Assembly: GCA_009837885.1 (NCBI GenBank)
Contig: VXSP01000040.1
Location: 62,001-126,000 of the forward strand
Source of the DNA: Holophagales bacterium
GTDB lineage: Bacteria; Acidobacteriota; Thermoanaerobaculia; Multivoradales; Multivoraceae
DNA: 64,000 nucleotides
Direction: 5' to 3'
Both the position numbers and the translations under genes were made by a program. The notes beneath the pieces are model-generated. The model was not told the origin of the DNA. It searched no databases and saw nothing but the letters and a program-made list of their open reading frames with translations. Every line of letters starts with the position of its first letter. The first letter of the stretch is position 1. This document shows positions 1 through 7,867 of the stretch, in pieces.

Positions 1-1
1 G

Positions 2-196
2 CTTGGTCTTACGCCCGCGGAGAGTACGGTCGCCAGTCGGTTGGCGGAAGGCATGACCGTTGGCGAGATCGCGGAGGCCACCGGTCGACGGGAACGCTCG
101 GTCTACTGGCTCCTGGGGCGGATCTACGCCAAGCTCGGTATTCGACGGCAGGTCGACCTGGTCAGGCTCGTGCTGGCCTCCACCGAGTTGGGCTAG
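2..196 (+). CDS. LuxR-type helix-turn-helix domain, C-terminal end of a regulator (partial)
   Basis: The window opens inside this gene; 64 residues remain before the TAG stop. They read as a complete LuxR/FixJ-type DNA-binding domain: LTPAE at the start, then a recognition region with GEIAEATGRRERSVYWLLGR, then a final helix carrying YAKLGIRRQVDLVRLVL. The domain binds promoter DNA in response-regulator, quorum and stand-alone LuxR proteins. The sensory part lies outside the window, so neither the signal nor the subclass can be given. No start codon is available. The next gene begins 267 bases downstream, and the intervening DNA shows no convincing gene. Confidence 0.75.
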   Translation, partial: LGLTPAESTVASRLAEGMTVGEIAEATGRRERSVYWLLGRIYAKLGIRRQVDLVRLVLASTELG

Positions 197-463
197 CAAG
201 CTCAGAACCTCGTCGGCCTCACGCACCCCCGCGAGCGCCGGGATTCGTGCGCGGCGGGGAGTTCGCTGGCTTGACGGCCGACTCGGCGAAGCGGCGCCCG
301 CCAGACGTCCTCCCGCAGGATCCGTCAATTCTACAGGCGACGCGGTGCCCAGTAGGCGGATAGAAGGATGTAGGGCCGGCTTCTGCTGTCGGACCGCGCT
401 TGGCTGTGGCTCAGTCCCATGTGGGGCTTCTTCGACTGGCACTGAATCTCACGCAGGAAGAGA

Positions 464-1591
464 ATGGGACCAAGACCAGCGGGTAACCGGCGGACTTGGG
501 TGTGGTGGACCAGCGGCAAGGACTCGGCCTGGTCGGTCCATTTGCTGCGGTCGTTGCCGGACTGGGACGTTCAGGGGCTGTTCGGCGTGGTGAACCGAGG
601 CAACGGACGGGCCGAGATGCACGGCGTCGGGAAGGAACTCCTGTGCAGGCAGGCCGCCTCTCAGGGCCTTCCCCTTCACTTGATCGAGTACGACTGGAAG
701 GCCGAGTCGAACCAGTACGCGAAAGCGGTGCGACGAGGGCTGGCGGGGTTGAGCGGCGAAGGGGCCGAAGTTGTGGCGTTCAGCGACCTGTCGTCAGCCC
801 GTCACCGGGAACGGTGGTGCGAACTGCTCAGGGGCTCGGGGCTCGAGCCGGTGTTTCCGCTGTGGGGCCGGGATTCGCGGTGCCATGTCGAGGACATGCT
901 GAGTGCCGGTCTCCAGGCTCGGGTGTGTTCGGTGCTCACGCACGCGCTTCCGGCGCCCTTCGTGGGACGCCGGTTCGACCGCGACTTTCTGGCGGATCTG
1001 CCGCCTCATGTGGACGTCTGCGGCGAACAGGATGAGTTCCACACATTCGTGGAATGGGCACCAGGTTGGACCGAGAAGGTCACCGTGGCGCCCGGAGGCA
1101 CCACCGATCGCTATGGCTACGCTTTCGCGGAGATGGCCGTCGCGTCGGGCGGTTCCAGTGCCTTGTCTGCCGTGCTCGTGGAGAGCGGCGGAGCCGACCG
1201 TCCGGGGAGTCAGTCCGAGTTCGATCCGTTTATCGAGATCGCACGACTGCGGCGTGTCAAAGGCTACGTCGACGCACGAATCGGGGAGGAGGTAAGGCGG
1301 GAGGCCGTCGCGGACGTCGCGGCGATGACGCCGTCGGCTTTCAGCCGCTACTTCCGTCGACATGCGGGCCGAACGTTCACGTGCTGGTTGGCGGCTCGCC
1401 GAGTGGCGGAGGCTTCGGCACTGCTCAGGGACCCCGATGTCTCGATGGTCCTGGTCGCCCGCAAGGCCGGCTTCGGGACGGATCGGAACTTCCGCCGCGT
1501 CTTCCGAAAGGTGACGGGTCTGAGTCCCTCCCAGTACAGAGCGCGCGCGATCCAGGAATCGCGTTCGAGCGGAGACTCCCGTCGGAAATGA
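464..1591 (+). CDS. Fusion of a PP-loop ATPase (DUF71, diphthine-ammonia-ligase-like) with an AraC-type DNA-binding domain
   Basis: This 375-residue protein joins two families. Residues 1-235 look like the DUF71/COG2102 PP-loop family: the ATP-binding SGKDSAW lies at 17-23, and the family's hallmark GE-x-EFHTF motif appears as GEQDEFHTF at 187-195. Residues 265-362 form a two-helix-turn-helix AraC domain, with the second half RKAGFGTDRNFRRVFRK and the closing TGLSPSQYR. PP-loop relatives activate a carbonyl by adenylation, as in diphthamide synthesis; AraC domains bind promoters. A regulator that senses or makes an adenylated or amidated ligand is an inference. The ATG follows a purine-rich ribosome site (aggaagag). 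Its TGA overlaps the ATG of the MpaB oxygenase gene by four bases, so the two are probably translated together and the regulator may control that operon. Confidence 0.82.
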   Translation: MGPRPAGNRRTWVWWTSGKDSAWSVHLLRSLPDWDVQGLFGVVNRGNGRAEMHGVGKELLCRQAASQGLPLHLIEYDWKAESNQYAKAVRRGLAGLSGEGAEVVAFSDLSSARHRERWCELLRGSGLEPVFPLWGRDSRCHVEDMLSAGLQARVCSVLTHALPAPFVGRRFDRDFLADLPPHVDVCGEQDEFHTFVEWAPGWTEKVTVAPGGTTDRYGYAFAEMAVASGGSSALSAVLVESGGADRPGSQSEFDPFIEIARLRRVKGYVDARIGEEVRREAVADVAAMTPSAFSRYFRRHAGRTFTCWLAARRVAEASALLRDPDVSMVLVARKAGFGTDRNFRRVFRKVTGLSPSQYRARAIQESRSSGDSRRK

Positions 1592-2817
1592 GCGCTACGC
1601 TGGGCGCGGCATCGCCACGGTCTCGGGCTTCCGTTTCGCCGCGGGAGATCCCGGCTTGCTATGTCGACGGCCACAGGGTGGCGCGCGCGCTGGATCCGGA
1701 CCTTGCGGACCGCTACATCCGCTACACCACCCTCGGCGATCCTCTGGCCGACCGGGCCGTCGAACAACTAGCGGCCATCGTGGAACCCCAGCACGTTCAC
1801 CGTACGATCGCCAGGACGGTCGATCACTACCGCGATCCACCGAAGAACACGCCCGAGGCTCTCCGCCAACTCATCGAGTCATCGGCTGTCGTCCCCGACT
1901 GGTTCAACCCCGAGACCGCCATGAGGGCCACCCGGGCTTTTCTCCGCAATTCGGACATGGTCCTGGCAGGGCTCGTGGCCGGTGCCATCGTCGAGGGCTT
2001 CTCCACGCTGATCGGCAAGTCCTTCCGTATCCGCAGCCGGATCATTCTGAACGGCGTCCGCCGACTCAAGCAGAACACGCTTCAGTTGACCGAGCAGTTC
2101 ATGCCGGGCGGACTGGAGCCCGGCGGCGACGCCTGGAGATTGAGCCTCCGTATCCGCCTGGTGCATGCACAGGCGAGGATGTTGCTCCGGCAGTCGGAAG
2201 AATGGGATACGCCGACGCACGGGATGCCGCTCAGCGCGGCGCACATGCTGTTGGGCGCGGCCGCTTTCTCAGGTCGCCTGATGGACCACGTTGCGCGCCT
2301 GGGAGGAGACTTCAGCCCGGAGGAGCAGGATGCCTACGTTCACGTGTGGAGATACACGGGAATTGTCATGGGGATACCCGAAGCCATCATGTTTCATGAC
2401 CGGGCGTCGGCGTGTAGCGCATTCCAGATCGCCGCGACGTGTGAGCCTCCGCGCGACGATGACTCCGTCATCATGGCGAACAGCATCATCCAGAGCGCAC
2501 CCATCCTGCTTGGAATCACGGAAACGAAGGAACGGCGCGAGATGGCCGCGTTCATCTACCAGGTGTCGCGGGAACTGATCGGAAATGACCTGGCGAATTC
2601 GCTCAAGTTCCCGAAGCCGACGTTGATCAGGAAGGTGCCACTTCTGTTTCTTCGCAACCGGGCTGAGAAAGCCGTCTCGAAGGTGCTCCCCGGTCTGGTG
2701 GGCGCCCGGTCGAGAAAGCAGTTTCACACGTTGCTCGACGTCTCGGACCTTGGCGAGGCCGAACACTCATACGCCCTGCCGACCACCCTCTACGACGAGA
2801 ACTCGCGAGCATGGTGA
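1588..2817 (+). CDS. MpaB-family (rubber oxygenase-like, DUF2236) oxygenase, copy 1
   Basis: The 409-residue product belongs to the DUF2236/MpaB family, whose members include fungal MpaB, which cleaves the farnesyl chain of a mycophenolic acid precursor, and the latex-clearing protein Lcp, a heme-b dioxygenase of polyisoprene. The family's histidine motif is present as RIRLVHAQARM around 188-198 (His193), the expected heme ligand region. No signal peptide is evident. The ATG sits in an ATGA overlap with the preceding DUF71-AraC gene. Only 34 bases separate its stop from the wreck of a GPP34-P450 gene, so it once headed an oxygenase pair. It closely resembles the third copy at 26927-28129 and is more distant from the second at 19191-20387. 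The substrate cannot be read from sequence. Confidence 0.85.
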   Translation: MSATLGAASPRSRASVSPREIPACYVDGHRVARALDPDLADRYIRYTTLGDPLADRAVEQLAAIVEPQHVHRTIARTVDHYRDPPKNTPEALRQLIESSAVVPDWFNPETAMRATRAFLRNSDMVLAGLVAGAIVEGFSTLIGKSFRIRSRIILNGVRRLKQNTLQLTEQFMPGGLEPGGDAWRLSLRIRLVHAQARMLLRQSEEWDTPTHGMPLSAAHMLLGAAAFSGRLMDHVARLGGDFSPEEQDAYVHVWRYTGIVMGIPEAIMFHDRASACSAFQIAATCEPPRDDDSVIMANSIIQSAPILLGITETKERREMAAFIYQVSRELIGNDLANSLKFPKPTLIRKVPLLFLRNRAEKAVSKVLPGLVGARSRKQFHTLLDVSDLGEAEHSYALPTTLYDENSRAW

Positions 2818-2851
2818 ATCAGGCCCACGGTACTGGCCTGGTGGGCACACG

Positions 2852-4046
2852 GTGAGGTTCGCCGAAGAGCTCCTCCTGCTGCTCCACAGCCGGGACACCG
2901 GGTACTTCGTGCCCGTCCCCGAATGGAGAATGTCCTGCGCGCTCGCGGGGGCCGTGCTGATGGACCTCGCCATGGAGGACCGGATCGACTCTGATCTTGA
3001 GACGCTCACGGTCGTCGATAGGACTCCCACGGGAGATAGCCTGCTCGACCCGTCGCTTGAAGAGCTGGCGAGCGAGGCGGAGGTCCAATCACCCCGATAC
3101 TGGGTGGAGCGGCTCGCCCGCAAGGCCGACGAGATCAGCGACGACGCCGTCGGGCGCCTGGTGCAGAAGGGCATCTTCGAGTCGGATGCCGACGGTGGTA
3201 CTCCGCGAAGTTCTCGCCTCGAAGGCACTCCGCTCCTGGAACCTGCCCAGGTTCTTCGCGGAGACTGCCCAGGAGTTGGGTCCCGTTTTCGAGCTGAAGC
3301 TACCGGGCCGGCGGCTGGTCGTGCTAGCCGGCGTCGAGGTCAACCGGTGGGTTGCCAAGAAAGGCCGTCTGCACCTCCGTACACGCGACTACCTCGAGGA
3401 CTTCCAACAGGAGTGGGGCACGGCGCGTTCGATCGCCAGCATGGACGGGGCCGACCACTTCCGAATGCGAAGGGTGGTGCGGGCCGGCAATTCGCGAAAG
3501 GTCGTGGAGGACCGGCTCGACGAGCTACTCGCGCTTTGCCGGGACTCGTTCAAAACCTGGGGAGTGGGCATGGCGCTTCCGGGCGAGATGAACCGACTTG
3601 GGGTTCGCGTTCATCGCTCCGATCATCGCCGGCCACTACATGGGTAGCGCGATTGCGTTCTCGATCTACGAACTGCTGAAGCACCCGGACCACCAGGAGC
3701 AGATCGTCGCCGAAGCCGACGCCCTCTTCACGGACGGAGAGCCAACCGCGGCGGACGTGAGTCCCGAAGCGGCCGATGCGTCCCGCCGCTTCATCATGGA
3801 AGTGCTGCGCCTCCACGAAGTGGTCCCGATGCACCTGCGTACAGCGATGAACGCGTTCGAGATCGGAGGCATCGAAGTGCCGGCCGCCAGCACGCTACTG
3901 ATCTCCTTCTCCGCGCCACACCACATGAAGGAGCACTTCCCGGAAGTCCGCTGCCCAAGAACAGCGTCAACCGGAAGTTCAGGTTCCGCGTGGTCCGTCA
4001 CCGGCAGCCGCTCGAACCCGCGCAGGACGACTGCGAGTCGCCGTGA
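2852..4046 (+). pseudogene. Wrecked GPP34-cytochrome P450 fusion gene
   Basis: Pieces in three frames line up in order with the intact fusion at 43351-45360. The GPP34 part (about 2852-3200) begins VRFAEELLLLLH, matching IRFAEEILLLIL of the intact protein, but the ATG is gone. After DADGG the frame shifts into P450 sequence (about 3215-3590, with ELGPVFELKLPGRRLVVLAG and HLRT), and shifts again at about 3598 to the I-helix and K-helix part (IAGHYMGSAIAF, then EVLRLHEVVP). After HHMKEHFPEV the heme-binding loop is missing entirely, and a last frame gives only the P450 tail (SVNRKFRFRVV) ending at 4046. The linker between the two domains is also shortened. Without the cysteine loop it cannot be an active P450. 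It is a decayed paralogue, not a sequencing artefact, because segments are deleted as well as frameshifted. Confidence 0.85.
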
Positions 4047-4450
4047 CCAGCAGATTCCGTCACTTTAGCCACCGTCAGAGGGCGTTCCAGAACGCTCTCT
4101 GGAGCGCGGACGACTACATCCGCCGAGGAGAGCACCGCTTCAAGACCGTGCGCGATCACCTGGGCGTCATGACCGAGGAGGCAGAGGAATCCGGCGACGA
4201 CGCGCTGCTCGCAGCCTTGGAGGCTTCGCGCCAGCAGCTCACGTCGATAAGGACGAGGCTGGACCGCCTGTATGCAATCCTGGAGGATCAGCGTGCTCCA
4301 ATGGCTGCCGCAGAGGCGGGAGTTCACGAATCGGCTCTAGAACCTGGCTCTGGCGATCTGGGTCAGCAAGCGGCCAGGGGACGTTCGCGGAAATCTCTAT
4401 CTGACCGTACTCGATCGAACAACGGTTCTGAAGGGAAGTCAACCAGGTAG
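4043..4450 (+). CDS. Small helical protein of unknown function
   Basis: A 135-residue frame opens with GTG in a four-base GTGA overlap with the last stop of the P450 wreck, the same coupling seen between real genes elsewhere in the window. The first 90 residues look like genuine protein, rich in Arg, Glu and Leu with heptad-like stretches (for example LEASRQQLTSIRTRLDRLYAIL), suggesting a helical hairpin or coiled coil. The last 45 residues are low-complexity Ser/Arg/Gly and may be out-of-frame decay. I do not recognise a family. There is no equivalent after the intact fusion gene, where a sulfotransferase follows instead. It may be a surviving gene of a broken operon or be decaying itself. 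Confidence 0.4.
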   Translation: MTSRFRHFSHRQRAFQNALWSADDYIRRGEHRFKTVRDHLGVMTEEAEESGDDALLAALEASRQQLTSIRTRLDRLYAILEDQRAPMAAAEAGVHESALEPGSGDLGQQAARGRSRKSLSDRTRSNNGSEGKSTR

Positions 4451-4556
4451 GAAAAGGCAACTATGCCAGCACAGACGAAAGCGAAGACCGCCAGCATCCC
4501 GGGCAGCTCTGGCCGCAGGGCCAGACACTCCAGGTCGCTGCTGCTCGAGTCCGCGG

Positions 4557-5504
4557 TCAGAAGCTGTACCGCAGCCCGGCCGTAACGCCCAGGTACCCGA
4601 TCGGATCGAACTCGTGCGCGCTGACGAACGGCGTTACGCCGTCGGCTTGGACGGGTTCATGGCTGCGAATCAGTTGCCACTCGCCGACGTCGTTGAGGTC
4701 ATCGAATCGAGTCCACCGGGCCTTGACGACGAAGGACGTCCGGTCGCCCAAAGAGCGCTCCAAGCCAGCGAGGAGCTGGTAGCCCATCAGCGTGTCGCCG
4801 AGCTCGCAGTCGAAGAGGCTCAACGTGCCGGCAGCCTCGGCCGGCCGGTTCACCAACTCGAGCGGCGGTTCGACGTCCTGGTAGCCCTGTGCAAGGGTCT
4901 TCCGGACGAAGCGGATGCTGTAGAGCACTCGAGTGCGCGAAACCCCGACGCCGACCCCCACGAAGGGTGTCCACGACGAGTTGTTCTCGAAGTCCCAGTG
5001 GCCATTCAGGAACAGTTCGCGGGAAGTGATGCTCCGAATCGTCTCGGTCGGCGGGTCCAAGGGACTCCACTCTCCGCCCTTGCCCGTCAAGGCTGCGTTA
5101 CCCGGGGCTGGAAGCACCGGCACGCCCTCGCCGACGTGACGGCGCACTGTGTACTCGGCCTCGAGACGGACGCTGCCGAAGTCGTAGCCGCCTGTGAGGA
5201 AACCGGTGAACGCACCACCGGGATCCTGCCGGGTCTCGGAGAAGGGCGTCGGCGTGTCGGCCTGACACTCAGGGTCTCCCGTCGGGGCCAGACTCGGGTC
5301 GGGATAGAGGAGGACGTCGCACTTCGTCGGGTGGTTGAGCGCCGTCACCCCGGAGTCGAGGCTTGAGGCGTCAAGGTAGCCCGCGTGGAAGCCGACGTAA
5401 GGGCCGCGGTCGTGGTCGTCGGCCCTCGCTGCAGTGCCGACACAGAACAGAACGGCGAGGACCGTCACCCAAGGCCGTGACGCCGCGGGAGGACTAGTCA
5501 ACAT
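4557..5504 (-). CDS. Outer-membrane beta-barrel protein (OmpA-like/porin superfamily barrel)
   Basis: The ATG at 5504 gives 315 residues starting with a clear signal peptide (VTVLAVLFCVGTAARA, cleavage before DD). The mature part opens GPYVGFHAGYLDA, has alternating strands such as GGYDFGSVRLEAEY and TPFVGVGVGVSRT, and ends LGVTAGLRYSF, where the terminal Phe is the usual outer-membrane assembly signal. This is the pattern of a small eight-strand barrel rather than a large trimeric porin. Two cysteines lie in a loop near residues 53-75. Its last 75 residues are duplicated at 13548-13796 as a fragment. It stands alone, with a copy of a dispersed repeat about 85 bases upstream. The ligand is unknown. 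Confidence 0.8.
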   Translation of the reverse strand: MLTSPPAASRPWVTVLAVLFCVGTAARADDHDRGPYVGFHAGYLDASSLDSGVTALNHPTKCDVLLYPDPSLAPTGDPECQADTPTPFSETRQDPGGAFTGFLTGGYDFGSVRLEAEYTVRRHVGEGVPVLPAPGNAALTGKGGEWSPLDPPTETIRSITSRELFLNGHWDFENNSSWTPFVGVGVGVSRTRVLYSIRFVRKTLAQGYQDVEPPLELVNRPAEAAGTLSLFDCELGDTLMGYQLLAGLERSLGDRTSFVVKARWTRFDDLNDVGEWQLIRSHEPVQADGVTPFVSAHEFDPIGYLGVTAGLRYSF

Positions 5505-5588
5505 CGCCAGAGTCCTTCGGACAGGTGTCGCGGAATGCGGAGCCCAAGCCATGCGTGAATCGTACTGACCCTGACCGGCCTTCTGCGG

Positions 5589-5630
5589 TCCGAAAGTAGC
5601 CAACCTCAGACCGATTGTTGCCTTTCGTTG
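5589..5630 (+). repeat. Dispersed repeat, copy A
   Basis: The core reads ccgaaagtagcca, then cctcagaccgattgt, then gcctttcgttg. The same core recurs at 6161-6202, 13816-13850 and, inverted, at 7737-7770. All four copies lie in the accessory region between 5.5 and 14 kb, next to genes or gene fragments. The unit is too short to encode anything. It could be a remnant of a mobile element end, a recombination site or a regulatory element. Confidence 0.7.
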
Positions 5631-6160
5631 CTGGGCGATGGCACTGCTTGCGTGAACGTCGTGATCGCCGCCGGATCGCCGTTGCGCTTCATGGGAACGC
5701 GGAGCGACCCGTTCTGGTGGCCGAATATGGGCCGCTCCAGGACCTGCTCCGGTCAAACCTGCCGACAAGTGCCGAAGCACTTGGGATATCCAAGAGCCCT
5801 GGAGCGGCCCGAACGCTGCTAGCGCCGTCGCTCCGCGTCGACACGGGCGAAAGCGCCAGCAACGGAGAGCCCGAGCGTCATTCGGTCGATCCGCTGCCAC
5901 TGAGAGCGAATCAGTCGGAAAGCCAAGAAGATGAAGGCGATCAGCGGCACTTGCGCTCTTCCCTCGCTCTACAGCCGAACACCAGGCAGGCTGCCGCCCA
6001 GGACGCCGGCAAGCCGAGGGTAGACCACACGTCCACCCCGGCTAGTGTTTGCCCCTCGTGTGCGACCTGAGCGGCAGCCATGGTTCAACTTCCAACCATC
6101 CCGAAGCACAGGACCCAAGCCATTGGGGAATGCTACCCACGCGGTCGGCGGTTCTCCGGA

Positions 6161-6202
6161 CCGAGAATAGCCAGTCTCAGACCGATTGTGGCCTTTCGTT
6201 GC
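6161..6202 (+). repeat. Dispersed repeat, copy B
   Basis: Differs from copy A at only a few bases (ccgagaatagccag, then tctcagaccgattgtggcc, then tttcgttg). It ends 28 bases before the stop codon of the HupE-like gene on the other strand. The similarity to copy A extends upstream, weakly, to about 6110. Confidence 0.7.
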
Positions 6203-6230
6203 AGGCCGACGCTCTATTGTCTCGTCGCCG

Positions 6231-6923
6231 CTAGGACAGGAAGTACCCCGTCAACTGGTAGGCGACCAGCAGGAAGCCGACCGTCATCAGCACCGCGTTC
6301 GCGGCATAGCCGTGAGACTGGAAGCGGCCGCTGGCTCGCCAGAGGTTGAAGCTCAGCAGGATGATGGCGAGGGCGGCGAACTGTCCCAGTTCGACGCCGA
6401 CGTTGAACGAGACGATGTTGCCAACCAGGCCGCTGCCAGAGATCTCCACCGGCTGCAGCTTGGTCGCCAGGCCGAAGCCGTGGAACAGGCCGAACACGAG
6501 CACCGCCGCCCGCGTGTCGATCCTGACGCCTAAGGCCCGGAACCCGCCCAGGTTCTCGAAGGCCTTGTACGCCACCGACAGGCCGACGATCGCGTCGATG
6601 AGAAACGGATTCGCGTGGATGCCGCCAAGCACCCCGACCAGCAGGGTGACGCTGTGGCCGACCGCGAACAGGGTGACGTAGAGCGCGACATCGCGGAACC
6701 GGTAGAGGAAGAAGATAACCCCCGCCAGGAACGCCAGGTGGTCGTACCCGGTGACCATGTGCTTGGCGCCCAGGTACATGTAGGCCCCTACTGCCAGGCC
6801 CTCGTTGTTGGTCAGGAAGAGCTCGTCCTGGTCGGCGACGCCGTGCGCCCACAGACCCGACGAGAGGAACAGCCCGGCCAGAGCTAGCAGCGCCGCCCTG
6901 GTCGTGATCCGGGGACGGCTCAT
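6231..6923 (-). CDS. HupE/UreJ-like membrane protein
   Basis: The 230-residue protein has a signal peptide (LLALAGLFLSSGLWAHG) followed by about six hydrophobic segments. The motif HMVTGYDHLAFLAGVIFF near residue 56, with a histidine and aspartate in a membrane segment, and a second histidine cluster FGLFHGFGLATKL are typical of the HupE/UreJ_2 family, thought to be metal (nickel or related) permeases or accessory membrane proteins. No hydrogenase or urease genes are nearby, so the metal role is unproven here. It lies 20 bases after the START-domain gene on the same strand, so the two probably form an operon. Confidence 0.8.
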   Translation of the reverse strand: MSRPRITTRAALLALAGLFLSSGLWAHGVADQDELFLTNNEGLAVGAYMYLGAKHMVTGYDHLAFLAGVIFFLYRFRDVALYVTLFAVGHSVTLLVGVLGGIHANPFLIDAIVGLSVAYKAFENLGGFRALGVRIDTRAAVLVFGLFHGFGLATKLQPVEISGSGLVGNIVSFNVGVELGQFAALAIILLSFNLWRASGRFQSHGYAANAVLMTVGFLLVAYQLTGYFLS

Positions 6924-6943
6924 GCGGCTACGTCGGCGAACGG

Positions 6944-7645
6944 CTACTGCCGGGCCGCCTGACAGGCGACGAACTCCTCACCGAGGTCCGGCAGCTCCTC
7001 TTCCACGAGCGGTAGGGACGCGATGTCCGGCCCGCTCGCGTACCGCGCGTCGCCGAGCTGCGGGCCGAAGTTCGTGAAGGTCTCCATCATCGCGTTCATG
7101 GCGCCCCGGTTGGCTAGCATCCGTCCGAGACCACCGGGGACCTGCGGGTCGCTGACCGTGTCCTGGACGACCTTGACTGTACCTTCATCGTCGCCCGGGG
7201 TCAGGATCCACCTCAGGTACATGCAGAGCACGCGCCTGCCCTCGAACTCGGGCGTCAGATCGTCCGCGCCGGCTATCTCGTTGATCACGCGGCCGTCACT
7301 CGTGCGCAGCCAGCCCGAACGGACGATCGTTACCCGCCTCGAGAGTCCCGAGCCGGAGATGCGGCTGCGCAGGGACTGAAACGGCTGCTCCAGAGACGTC
7401 GCCCGTTCCTCTTCGCAGATACCCTGCCACTCGGGACACGCTTCGGCATCCTCGAGCATCGCGATCGCCGACGGAATCGACCCCTGTACGACCACCTCGG
7501 CCCGCAGCAGACGGAACTCGGTGCCGTCGATCTCGCAGGATTCGATCGTTACCGGGCCCTCGTTTCTTTCGGGGCGGCAGTCCTCCGCCGTGCCGGGCTG
7601 CGCGGCAAACGCCCCGAAAGCGAGAGCAAGGGCAAGCACCCGCAT
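6944..7645 (-). CDS. Secreted START-domain lipid-binding protein
   Basis: Taking the ATG at 7645 gives 233 residues with a signal peptide (MRVLALALAFGAFAAQPGTA). The rest looks like a bacterial START domain: the helix with IAMLEDAEACPEWQGICEE, the strand pair RRVTIVRSGWL, and the C-terminal helix MLANRGAMNAMMETF that closes the lipid pocket. START domains bind sterols, phospholipids or polyketides in a deep cavity; here the protein would act in the periplasm. It overlaps nothing and precedes the HupE-like gene by 20 bases. A lipid carrier fits the oxygenases and exporter found elsewhere in the window, but that link is inference. Confidence 0.72.
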   Translation of the reverse strand: MRVLALALAFGAFAAQPGTAEDCRPERNEGPVTIESCEIDGTEFRLLRAEVVVQGSIPSAIAMLEDAEACPEWQGICEEERATSLEQPFQSLRSRISGSGLSRRVTIVRSGWLRTSDGRVINEIAGADDLTPEFEGRRVLCMYLRWILTPGDDEGTVKVVQDTVSDPQVPGGLGRMLANRGAMNAMMETFTNFGPQLGDARYASGPDIASLPLVEEELPDLGEEFVACQAARQ

Positions 7646-7736
7646 GACAGGGGTGTGAGGCAGGCAGGACCTGCCCGTCCTTGAACGGCCATCGTGCTCA
7701 GTCACCGCCAGGACCCTATCAACAGAAGGTCCCGGT

Positions 7737-7770
7737 CACAATCGGTCTGCTACTGGCTACTCCGCGTCCG
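7737..7770 (-). repeat. Dispersed repeat, copy D (inverted)
   Basis: On the plus strand it reads cacaatcggtctg, then ctactggctact, then cgcgtccg, the reverse complement of the core in copies A to C with a few changes. It lies about 100 bases upstream of the sulfotransferase gene and next to the block shared with the GST2 locus. Confidence 0.6.
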
Positions 7771-7789
7771 AAGAACTCCGGCCCGCCCG

Positions 7790-7843
7790 GTAGGATCTCA
7801 AACGTTACTTCGTGTTGGAGCGAACAAGTCCGGGGAGGCTCCA
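7790..7843 (+). repeat. Upstream block shared with the GST2 locus, copy 1
   Basis: Roughly 53 bases ending tgttggagcga, then tccggggaggctcca, match 13878-13934 closely. Each copy sits just before a gene start (sulfotransferase here, GST2 there). The purine-rich tail ggggaggctcc suggests it includes translation or promoter signals. It shows that the two loci derive from a duplicated segment. Confidence 0.65.
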
Positions 7844-7867
7844 CTGGGGCCCGCCTCCGGGTGTCCG

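Larger units (their letters stand above)
5505..6230. other. 726-base gene-poor stretch holding two copies of a dispersed repeat
   Basis: No frame here has convincing protein character on either strand. What stands out is that the stretches 5545-5630 and 6110-6202 resemble each other, sharing cccaagccat near the start and the 42-base core annotated separately at the end. The porin promoter presumably lies in the first hundred bases upstream of 5504. The remainder shows no family I recognise and looks like decayed or spacer DNA between the barrel gene and the HupE-like gene. Confidence 0.5.

Noticed and set aside
1054..2817. MpaB copy 1 read as a 587-residue protein from 1054
   Set aside because: The extension is the out-of-frame AraC region. 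The start at 1588, overlapping the previous stop, matches the lengths of the other two copies.
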